A stretch of 64,000 bases of DNA from assembly GCA_934045905.1 (NCBI GenBank), contig OW203762.1, positions 14,602,345-14,666,344 on the forward strand. The letters run 5' to 3'. The notes under the pieces are model-generated. The model searched no databases. It was not told the DNA's origin and saw only the letters and a program-made list of their open reading frames with translations. This DNA comes from Leuctra nigra (lineage: Eukaryota; Arthropoda; Insecta; Plecoptera; Leuctridae). The number at the start of each line of letters is the position of its first letter. Positions within the stretch are counted from its first letter, which is position 1. Position numbers and translations under genes: made by a program. Positions 49,900 through 61,190 of this stretch are shown here, piece by piece.

Positions 49900-52800
49900 A
49901 GACTTCTCAAAACATAATACACCAGGTTATTACGTACAAAAGCGAAAATTTCATAATAGCATCATTTCAATACATAAAAAGGCGATAAGCTTAGAATCTA
50001 GACCACAGGAAAGTCCACATTTTCCTCAGCATTATTCATTCACATGCAGCTTGAAGTTGGAATATTACCCTGTAAGCAGTAAATGCATTTATGACCTCCC
50101 ATGAAACTTGATTCATGAGTTTATTCACGAAGCATCAAAGCTTCCATGTTAATGCATATGAAATAACTTGGATTTCAAAAGGCAAAAGCGCAAACTTGAC
50201 GTGTCTCATTCCCTTGCCAATATACCGCATTAGGATATTTTACATAGTGAGTAATGCAAGCATTTTGCATGTCGTTAGGACCCCTGATTACTAAGAGTCA
50301 ACGCAACACATTTTCAAGTAAACACTTTTTCTCGCCGCGAAACGACCATAGCCTCGTGTAATTCGACCGCGAGTAACAGATTGTTAATTACTTGTTGTAA
50401 CAGGCTCCACGGGGTTGGGGGTTGGGGGTGGATACGCCCCCGCTTCTTATTCCCAACTCATCCTACATATTCATGACCGGCCCCCCGGCGGACCCCGAGC
50501 ACGACCTCCTATTATAATTCCGGGCTGCGTGCATGCGTGAAACTTATCACCTCCTCGTAGCGACATTTCGCGCTCTCTCACGCACTCTCACGCACCAAGA
50601 ATACCGATAAATGTCCGAATATCGCAATATTACTTTTCAAGTTATATGAAAGTCTCGTGCCTTTTGTTTGTGTTGCCGTGTTTGGAAATGACAACGAAAA
50701 CAATGATAAAGGTTTTACAACTTTTACTCGTTCACAAACTTTGTCCAAAACTGAAACTTTTTAAAAATTCACATCTAGAAGTGTCAATTGTTTAAACGTG
50801 CATTTTATTCTCAAAAGGCCTATAAGTTCACCACAAAGCTATGGCTTATGAGAAGAGAGTAAAAGTAAATTATATCAAAATATTCATTATCACTTGTCTC
50901 ATAGAAGAAATACGTGTAATTTCTTTTTGGAATATCTTGGATAGTACAATACCTAACTTACTCCAAAGCTAATATTCCTAGGAGTTCGCTACTTATTTTC
51001 ATATTTTCAAAAGTAATATATATATATTTTTTTAAATAAATTGCACCTCTTGCCGTAAGTTTATTCCTGGTTACGTCACTTTCCTCAAAATAAAATAGCA
51101 TTTATAGCATTTTTAGCATGGAGACAAACAGACATTGTTACTGTTCTGAATGTTTGTTTCTGTGAACAGGCAATGTAATGTGTCCCGTTTACTCGTCTTT
51201 CCGTCATTGCTGGATGTGGTTTAGAACTAAAGCTGCATTCCCACCAACAGTATCAATTACTTGAAGACTTTGTACGACATTGATCGGGTTGAAGCTAAGT
51301 ACATTTAGTTGGTCGCTTGCCGTTTTCTTGCGTCTTAGATGGCACTGTTTTAGATTTTATTAAGTGTGAAATTGCCTGAAGTATAAATTTATATATTTTT
51401 GCGAGTTATTAATTTTCCACATTTGTATAATTTGTATAATTTTGATTCAATCTTTGTTGATTGATATTCTGATTTTAAGCTTAAAATAAATTAAAGTAAA
51501 TATATGATAAAAAATGATAATAAATGAAACAAATGATATTTAGACAACTCCAATAAATTGAATTAAAAAGTTAACTTAAACAAATATAACCCCAATATAA
51601 CAACGCCAATACTTTATAAACATCTATAAAATCGGCACCTCCATTCTATAAAAGTTGTATTGCCTCTTAAACACTTGAAAGAACATTGACTTACAAAGAA
51701 GCTGGCTAACAAACCGAACATTGGAGTAGATCAATGCGTTGCTATTTGAGATATATGCACAATAATTTCACTTGTCCTCGCTTTTCCGTCGCTGTGGAGT
51801 GTGTTTTGACAACGGTTTGATGTGGAGGGTCGCTCAAGTCATGTCAAGTGTCAACATCGTTAAGAAGTGGACGGAGGGTGGAAAATCGAGAGAGAAAATG
51901 TTGAAAAAATGTACGAAGGAAGAAGAAAAAATTCTAGGATTTATTTTTTGTGGATTTTGCAGAGGCAAGTGGATATATAAGAGTGGATTTTGAAAGGGAT
52001 ATATGATGTGAAAAAATATAACGGTTTGGAAAATTATGATAGAAGTAGAATTTATTTTAAAGAGAAAAATCGTACGTACCGTTAAAGCATAAAAAATAAA
52101 CGTGGCATAATAAATATATTTTATATTGTAGGTATGTAAATAAGTTAGTTTGAAGTACTGAGTCAATATGGTAAGTCGGTCATAAACAGTTATTTTCGTA
52201 CAAGCTCCGCAATTTAATTATTTATAAAACATCTGAGCAGGACGGTATTTCATACTTGCTTTTTACAACTTCCTTCAAACAATTCCAATCAGAATGCATG
52301 TTACCAACTGCTTAAACGTTGATGAACACTTTGAATACTATTTTGATCTTCTAATGAAGATGAACACAAAATCAGGTCTAAAACTAGATTTCCCTACAAA
52401 ATCAACTCGCTCTTAACTCTCAAAAAACAAATCGTCAATTATGAAACAAATTTCGTCTCTGAATAGATTGTACACTTCCTCTTGCTGTATTTACCTTCCT
52501 CCTGCGCATAATAATCAAACTCCTGCTACGCCTTGAAGTGGAAATATCTGTCACTCTTCTCTCAGGACTGCTAGCGCGCTTCCCGCTTGAGTGGCGTCAT
52601 AATTCACTGAGTAGGAACCGACGCCTCCTGAGCGCGGCAACGTCGCCTTCTGAGCGCGGCAACGTCGCATTTCAAAGAGACAGGTCAACATTGCGATGCG
52701 AGATTAGACGGTGAAGTCAAGTGAACTATGACGTATTGTTTCATGGTGCACGGTTTCAACTTGTACGATGTTACCTTTGCTTTTGTTGCGAAGCGAAATG

Positions 52801-53560
52801 TTGTCTAAAGGCGGGAAGCCTTAGCCGTTGAGACTTCTTTCGCTATTTGTTACGAGGTGGCGTTTACGATTAATAATTTGTGATTTATTTGTGTAATAAC
52901 TAAATACCATTTCTGCAAAAAAAATTATATGATCTAGAAATGGTATTATAAGCATATTAAAACTACGAATGTGTAATTTGCTCTACATAAAATGAACATA
53001 ACATTTTTATTTGACAATAACTATATTTTCCACTGGTATACTATACTATTGTATATATACTATATATATACAAGTATACTATAGTAGACTTCCCGAGTAT
53101 TCTATAGGAGAAACCGGCACCTCCACCAAAACTAATCGTGTCATTGAAAAGATGACATCTTTTTATTTTGGTATGTCTGTTGTCTGCTCTTATCGATGTT
53201 CAAGTGAGTTTCAGGTCTTAAAAACCGTTTTGAATCACTAAGTGTTTTCTCTTATGTAAGATGGCAAATACACAAAACGCATCAAGTAAATTCCAACATG
53301 CTTAGCAGCATAGTTGAAGCAAAGTAAACCTTTTTATCCAATGTTTCTCCCTACTTAATAAGTACATGCCAAGCTGAAAAATGAAAATAAAAATGCAAAG
53401 TGTTTTCTAAAAGCTTTTTCTGTCTTGCTATTTAGTGAGCACGAAATGTTTTCGCAGTTCCTGAATGATTTAAGCGATGAGCAGAGCTTTAATCTCAAAA
53501 GAACTTATCCAACAATCCAGTAGTATCAATGTAACAACTGACTGTTCGATATCCCGCCTG
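49900..53560. other. Intronic DNA, nothing recognised
   Basis: AT-rich. A G-rich run at about 50412-50432 (ggggttgggggttgggggtgg) and a short 22-bp direct duplication containing 'tgagcgcggcaacgtcgc' at about 52626-52668 are the notable items. A degenerate juxtaposed splice motif (ttgtag|gtatgt) lies at 52131/52132. The TATA-rich palindromic stretch at about 53037-53090 is simple sequence. Confidence 0.4.
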
Positions 53561-53590
53561 ATTATTTTTATCTGTCTTTTGCAGGTAAGT
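53557..53590 (+). promoter_or_regulatory. Candidate recursive (ratchet) splice site, CAG|GTAAGT
   Basis: A 3' splice site and 5' splice site are fused with nothing between. There is a branch-point-like CTGAT (53558-53562; A 23 nt upstream), a T/C-rich tract (53561-53580), then CAG at 53582-53584 directly followed by GTAAGT (53585-53590). Zero-nucleotide ratchet points of this form subdivide long introns in Drosophila. It lies on the + strand, 47.6 kb into the putative long intron. The motif is seen directly; use in splicing is inference. Confidence 0.65.
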
Positions 53591-53642
53591 TGTCAGAGCA
53601 TCGCTACGGTCGGTGGAGCATCATCCGTGTCAGCTTCAGAAC
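53585..53642 (+). other. Candidate 58-nt cryptic recursive-splicing exon
   Basis: Starting at the ratchet point, 58 nt of GC-balanced sequence (unlike the AT-rich intron) ends at GAAC|GTGAGT (donor at 53643). In Drosophila, ratchet points are recognised by exon definition through a short cryptic exon with its own downstream donor, then skipped when the regenerated GTAAGT is used. The -1 base of the donor is C rather than G. If included, 58 nt would shift the frame. Confidence 0.45.
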
Positions 53643-56600
53643 GTGAGTGTTCCGCACGCATATCCCGAGCCAAGGGGGAGGGGGGTATTACCATCATGCG
53701 CGTGACAGCCACCATTTTCCGAGCAATTTTCACGAAACTGTTTACAACTTTTATGCCCCATCTCTAATTCCCACCCTTCAGCCGGGATCCTGGTATTATA
53801 CATCATCCAGGTTCGTTCTCCCCCTCGCTACCAAGTTTGTTGCCGACTTCTCTGTATATGCGACAAATCTTCTTCGGTTCGCTCAGTTTCAATATCTCCG
53901 TGGACCGAATCCCATCGCGTTCTCTCTTCTATTCTTTGTCTACTCTCATCTCTGTCCGACGTTTTATTGTGGATGCTTTTCTAAGTCTAACACCTTCAAT
54001 AACATCAAATCATATCAACCACTTCTACTGGTCGTCTGAAAGGAAACTCTGAAAAGGCAACTTGATAGATATTTTCCTCTCTTCTTTGTGCGTTGAGTTC
54101 TGGGATCGAGGTTTGCGCTTCACGGTATATTCCCAGCGGTCAGTGAGGTCTATAACTATCAGAGGTAGAGTTCCTTGCTATCTTCCACTGACCATTCAGA
54201 GCTTAGTTTCACCTTTTGGCTCAACGTTTTGCGCGTTTTGAAGTTTCTGCTCTCGAGTCTATGCAAGCCACAACTTCCTGCGCGCTTGGAATTCGAGCGG
54301 CTTCATTTCCAGGGATCTGGCGTGTGTTTCTCTTAATACTTGCGATAACCGTAAAGTTTTGAATGCCTGACATTTGCAGACCACGTTACTGCACAAGATT
54401 AGGACAACTTCAAAATAGTTTGTGAGAATGTTGACATAATTACGATACCAAATTTGAATTGATCAATATATAACGAAGAATAAAATCATACACAGTTAAA
54501 ATTAATCCCTGAAACTGCCTATATTATACACGGAGGTGCGGGCAATCAAAAAGAAAACAAGAATAAAATAACTGCTAATTGGTTCTTATTTTAGAAACGA
54601 GCCAACCAGTACATTCTCAAAGCTGCCCTTTAATACACTGTCCGAGTTTTTAGTTTTTACATGATAGTACCAGCATGGTAGCAAACAAAACCAGTCTGAA
54701 CTATGTAATATTTTGTAGTTATCACTTATAATCGAATCGGTGATAAAATAACAACTGAGCTTGCAAAACTCTGTTCTGTAGAGTTTTTAAAACTTCAAAC
54801 TTTTGACTCCGCAACCATGATAAATATCTTGCCACGTGTTGCAAAAACACGAAGGCTGCAAATTTCATCACATGTTGCCTGCAATTATAATGATTAGTTC
54901 ACATTTCAAAAAGTGAGTACTTAAAAAAAAATCTGACGCTCACGATAAGCATGCATGATGAATATCCAGTTTCAGTATAATAACCGAATTATATAAATCC
55001 AAGTCAATAAAATATGATTGCAATTCTCTCGAATATGTATTTATTACACTTTATCTCTCACATTATAAACTCTGATAACGTGAAATATACCGCTCGCTAT
55101 GTTATCGACCAAGCATGAACGATTGTGCGGCAGGCAAAGGTATATCTCGGCCCTCTACGCTATTACACTGCTGTAGGTTTATGTTCTATTAATCATTAAC
55201 GCTATGCGTGTCCCTTGTAGTTTCATTCTATCCATCGCTTCGCCTCATTCGGCCGCGTGAATTAATAAGCGCCGCGGCGGCGGGCGTCGGGCGCCGGCGT
55301 CGTTCATAATAGATACACAGCGCGGCGGTACGCAGAGACAGACGGACAGATAGATTTTATGGTCGGGGAGGGGGTGTAATATATCAAGAGGGGGTAGAAC
55401 ATGTTCTCAATTAAAATGTACTAACCTAGGGTTTGTCTGATGTTAAAAGTCGGCGTAAATGAATAATATGTTTGATTGATCAAAATACAGTATCGATAAA
55501 CTAATTAAACTAAAATGGCGGGGTAATTGAAATGGGTTTGTTGAAATAATTAACGGAATTGTTTCTGTGGTGCTGTGGAATTATTGTACAAGAAGGGAAT
55601 TTGTGAAATAAACCCTTACGTTTCGTGTTTAAATAATTACGTTGCTAAGGATGGATGGCATTTTGCAAACTGTGTAACTTAATCCTTATACGTGTACACT
55701 CAAGGACGCATAACATTTGCATTATTTACTTTAGATTAAATGGTAAAATAGAATATACTCATGTGTCCAAAGACTACGATAGGCCCAGAAAATGTATCAA
55801 GTAGTGTGTTGCTTTAATGATGGACGTCCTTAGTGAAATTCAACCATAATTTTAAACCCAGTTTACGATTTAAAATTGTAAATTTTTGAAGCCCAGGTTT
55901 GTATGCCAAAAAAGGAAACTCTCTCGTAAAGTAACCATTAGTGAAAGATTGCCTCGTATAGAATGTATGAAGAAATTATACATACAGCTGAAATAAGAAA
56001 AGAGAACCGAAGAAAAATGGATTCCCCAGATGTTACTTCTTAATGTCCTACTATACGGTACCAGCCGGCGCTATTATACCATCCTCTGTCGTCATAGTTT
56101 CTTATCTCTGTCGACATATTAGATCAGACCCAATAACACCCCTCCCCCAACCCCCTCACCTGCATCCCTTGCACTCGCCCAGGCTGCCCCGTATCATGCA
56201 CGCGCGGAATATTTGAATAAAATTAGAATAATGGAACGAACGGTAAATATGGTTTAACTTTTACGGAGGAAAGCGAAGCCGAAAAATTCGGTGTTATAAT
56301 TGAAATATGCGTCATGGGGAAAAACCGTATAGAGTCCTGACAAGGGAAATGGGATGAAAATATAAAGTATAGATAGATGATAGAAGGAAAGTGTATAGGG
56401 AGTATGCACGAGAAAGCCCTTCTTAACCGCTTAAATTTCGCCATGACAGTATCCAAAAAGCAAAAGCTTAACTTGTTTACCGGTTTCTAAACTATGTTTG
56501 TAGGACTTTCCATGCTTTTACGTCTGCTTTTGTGTTATTGTTATATTAAGGTCCAGTTTTTCAATACTCTGCTACATTTTAAACAGTTGATTAGGACTTT

Positions 56601-59600
56601 GTTATACCGTGTAACCAATGAGAATGGATTCGGTTTGTTTTTAACACCACATATAAAAGTGTCAAATATCGCTGGCCACGATGGTTACTCTATATTTTAA
56701 GGGGATTTAAAATAATTAATTGCCCACATAAGTGCAAACAAACTTGAACAGGGATAATGCCAAATATCACTGACAGTTGCCCTAAATACATCGTTTTCGA
56801 ACTATTAGCCAAGAGCTACTATTAACAGTCATGCACAGAAGTAAAATGACTTCACATGCATATCTAAGATGAAATGTATCTATAAATCCATCTTTATAAG
56901 TTCCCTCGCTGCCGCAGTCAAATATCCCTGGCACATATTGCATCGATCGCTTCGTCTAGTGATAATGTGTGCCGAATGTTGGGTCACTTATCTCTAACCA
57001 AGTTATTCCCTTTCATTGTCTGCCATTCCCGCCACATTGTTCCGCCAGGGGTGGCGCCTGCGCACCGCGGTACAATCTGCTGGCGCCATGCCACGCGGAG
57101 AGAGTGCGAAGAGACGGATAGGGACAATCTCTTCTCGCACAGAAGTCTAATCCGGAAACCGGACCCCTCACATCGATCCTCCTAGTCAAGTAGCACACGG
57201 TAAATAATAAAAGAGTCGGGTTGTTTTGGTGATTCGATCCAGGTAGCTGAGGGTGTAATAGCATTATCTTTGCCATATGTCACAACTTCTGTTTCTTATG
57301 CGAGACGCAAACGGGAAAGGAGCACTTTCGATTGCTTATGTCTTGGAAAGGGTTTGGGGTGTTAATAATGCAGTTGCGGAGATTTCGGGTGTTTGCGTCC
57401 TCGTTTTTGGCGACATTTTCAATGTGGAACTCAATTATGGGGTTGTAGACAGTCATCGTACCTTTTAAACAATTTCAACCACCAACTTTAATAAAGTATA
57501 AATTGGATCAGTATTTTATTATGACCAAAAATCGAGTAATTTTTACACAATGCCCTTTTTATGCATTGCTCAAAGAAAAACATCTCAACTGCATTTGAGT
57601 GTGAAAAATGTTTAGTTACATAATTGTGTATAGAGCTTAATTCAATTTCTACAGACTTCAGATCAATAATTGAGTTCAATATGCTAATCAATACGGTTGA
57701 ACCTTGTTTTTAGGCGATATTCGGCGTCTCATTCGGTTCAATGTGTTGAGTGTCATTTTGATATCATGTCTTGAACCAAAATCTTAAAAACAGCACATTA
57801 ATTATCAACCTATTGAGCCATGTAAAGTAGTTTTAGACTCCTTGAAATTAAGCAAATATTATTCTAATGAAACGTCATGTTTCAAAAATTGTTATGATCA
57901 TGTTCAATTGTTGTTATTCTGTTCTCATTTTGATGTGCACAAAAAATAAAAGCAGTTTTTACTGAACCTGTTTTGTACAACTTTTTGTATAGTTCATTAG
58001 TTTATAAATACGGGTAAAATATCTCCATGAATCCATGTTTTAATAGAGTGACGTCATCATCAACAACGGATCTGGGTTTTTGCGATAACCCGCGAGTTCA
58101 TCAACAGATGTTTTATTTGCAATCCATGAAAACATCTATTCAATGTTCCCTATCCACATCTGCAATCTTCAACTAAATAAACAGGGAAATTGAAAAACAT
58201 CCCTTAATTACCTGACTATGTAAAGGAGCAAGCTGTTAGCATAATTAACACGGGAGAGACGTGCTTGGTAATCGCTGAACGAGAATTCTGTTGCGTTCAC
58301 GAGTAGGTAAAGGAGCTTGCTTCTATACCGGCATTGTGTACGTGTATCAATGAGTACAGCCTGGCATCGAACTGGGGACGTTAATGGGAGTTGAAAAACA
58401 CGTGACTTTCTATAACTTTTATGTGCTTTCGCGTTTCACATGTTTTTTTAAAAGGGGTATTCTATAGAAACATTTTTTAGCGATACTATTAATTGATACT
58501 ATGACAAATAAAAAATATATACAAATTATCCTTGAGAGTGTAAAATATAATTTAAGTGCAGTTCCGTTACGAAGGCAATGGAGATCCCGTGTCGTACCCA
58601 TATCCTGATCATGGTTTTACCTTTTATATTTCTGCATTGATGGTTGCTATTTCAGTATAACAAAGAGTCGATGTATTTAAAACTAACACCTTTAATGTTC
58701 GTGTCTAATGTGACGTCATATTAATATTATGTCCTCGTTCAATTTCAGAATTTCCATATCAACTCTCTCCACAACATATTCGGTCAATATATACCATAAG
58801 TAGAGAAAACCAACCTTATTGTTGTTTGTACCAACTTCACACGGTAAAATAATTTGATTGCAAACACACCCTTTAATGCACATTATGACGTCATTGGTGC
58901 CTCGCGTTAAAGGTCATGTGACGTCAGTTTCACGTTGCGTCTGCAAGAGTGCGCCTCGAATTCCCGCGCAATTGTCGGTCTCCCGAATCAAGTGCAGCAG
59001 AGCATGAGCTAGATTACAGAGTCAGAATGATTAGCAATGCAGATTGTATAATAGACGCTCGCCGTGTGCACAAACAGTGCTGCTGGACCAATCAAAGCTC
59101 GGACCAATCGATCATCAACCATAACCGCTAACGAGTCCTCGTTTAGGTGTCCCCCCCCCATTGCGATACGCGGTCGTTATTAAATGGATCTACCACAAAT
59201 GACTGGGACTGTTAACGGGTGGTGAAGCAGGAGTCATAGGTGGTAGACTATTATAATTTTAAGTCATATTTCGAAAGTTTGATCAGAAATAATACTGAAA
59301 TGTGATAATAATATTTATAAGCTCACGGTTTCACCACCTTTAAGGATTCAATTGCAATTGGATAAAATACAAAGATAAGAGTACCGGTGTTGATTGATCT
59401 ACTTTTGTTGGTGATTGATATAATGTGAAATATCAATTTTGCTATTGCAACGTGTTTTAGAGGCTGAAGTTATAATTTTAAATGCGTTTCGAGTCCAAGT
59501 ACAATTAATATATTGGTTAGAGTTGAATTGAGTTTCCTTGCATAAAATCATAATGATTATTTAAAAAATGTGGAGCAAATAGGCTATAACCTAAAAAGTA

Positions 59601-60729
59601 CAAACGCTTTTGTACTTTACTCTGTGATGAGATTGTAAAATCATGCCAATGGAGTTTAGAATAAACAGTTCGAATTATTATAGCCGAGTAGAAAAGAATA
59701 ACACTCAGTAACTTGATTCATACATCAACAATTAAATATCTAACAAGAATGATACAACATTTTGATGCACTACGGTTTCATATGTTTTGTACTCTTGTGA
59801 TAGAATTTGAATATCATCAAACCGAGTTAATCATATTCTATGTAATTAAAACGTGTATTTGATCCTAAATAAGTGGGTAGAGTAATTTACCTAGAGACAT
59901 TTCTCTACTTTATAATATTGAACTTTCCCAATTATTCGCTCTTGACGTGTTCCAAAGTGAGCATGCTTTGAAGTAATTACAACGAACGTAAAATCGAAAA
60001 CAGATGCTTTGTCTGATACGTTCGAAAACATCAAAACACAATTTCACAACCGCACCGAGTTCTAAATTCTAAAACAAATGGATGAACCAATGAAAACGAT
60101 TTATTTCCTTCCCCCTCCTGCAACGTAACGGCGAGTGCTCTTGTATCTTTGGGCGATGGAATTGATGTTTCGACTTGATGCCTGTGTATCGAATGAGCGC
60201 GGATCGGCTAACAGAACCCGAGTGTTTTTGATCTACCGACAGACACGCCTGCCATGTGTAAATTCAACTGCAGACACTTTACCTCTTCTCCAGCGTCATG
60301 ACGTGTGTGTAGGTGAGGTAATCGGAACTCGCATACACGGTGAGCGAATAGATGATGTTTTCAGCGAGTGAATCAAGTTTTCTAATTAACTCTGCTTTTT
60401 AATCTACTTTCTCATTAGGAGCTCATCGATATGAAGTAAATTTGTTCGCTATAATTTTTTCAACTAAATTCTAGCACACAGTATGTGTTTTGTTAACACA
60501 CTATTAGGGTGGAAATACTAATGATAGTACATACAATTGTTATTAACATCTTATGATCAACGTTTATGTTGTAAGAGAATTGGAAAGTCTGGTGATATTT
60601 GAAATTGTGCCCTATAGTGTACGCTCTTCTACTTACCGAGCTGTCAGTAACAACGCAACAGTATGCATTATGCCAATTTTTGTTTGGGATATTTTAATAA
60701 ACATCATTGCACCATCTCCCGATAAGTAA
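53643..60729. other. Intronic DNA, nothing recognised
   Basis: Mostly AT-rich. CpG-rich patches lie at about 55248-55325 (gcgccgcggcggcgggcg) and 57020-57130, and a poly-C run at 59151-59158. None contains a gene with recognisable domains. Confidence 0.4.
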
Positions 60730-61187
60730 TGTCGTTTTCGGCTGGCCGCACTGGGGTTGCACTGAGCTGCACTGAGTGCAAGTGGCGTGTTCGACTGGCA
60801 GTGCGAGTTGCTCTGGGGCAATGTTTTCGTATTCGACTGGGAAGTGGTGCACACTGGGTGCGCACTCAGTGCACTATTTCTTGCTCGGAAATATTAGGTA
60901 GAGTTGCCCCCTCCACTCCGTCGCACTCCAACAAAATGGCGGCGCGAAAAACAAAATTGATGTTGTTACTGGAGGTTTTCCTTCAATACACTCGGGAGCT
61001 CAATTTCTTCGGTTGCCATTTGAAAATAGCTGTCAGTGTCAAAACTCAAAATCAAAACATATCATTCGTATTCGGCTGAGACCGCACTGGGGGCAGCACT
61101 AGGCAGCACTAGGGCAAAACCAGGTTACGACATGACGTCACGATCAAGAACTCAGTGCAACCCCAGTGCGGCCAGCCGAAAACGACA
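60730..61187. mobile_element. MITE with perfect 37-bp terminal inverted repeats and TAA target-site duplication
   Basis: The left end TGTCGTTTTCGGCTGGCCGC and the next 17 bases (60730-60766) are the exact reverse complement of the right end (61151-61187). The element is flanked on both sides by TAA (60727-60729 and 61188-61190). Subterminal GCACTGAG/GCACTGGG/GCACTAGG motifs repeat many times. A 3-bp TAA/TTA duplication is typical of PIF/Harbinger transposons. Inside, a short ATG frame (60935 onward, MAARKTKLMLLLEVFL) sits next to a CpG-rich patch; it is too short to be a transposase. Perfect ends suggest a recent insertion. Confidence 0.88.
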
Positions 61188-61190
61188 TAA

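Noticed and set aside
52100..52140. Juxtaposed ttgtag|gtatgt at 52131
   Set aside because: The upstream sequence is A/T-mixed rather than pyrimidine-rich, and the donor is suboptimal.
58340..58400. Further tRNA-SINE on the reverse strand (AGTTCGATGCC)
   Set aside because: Only a partial B-box; no A-box, core or tail shared with the other copies.
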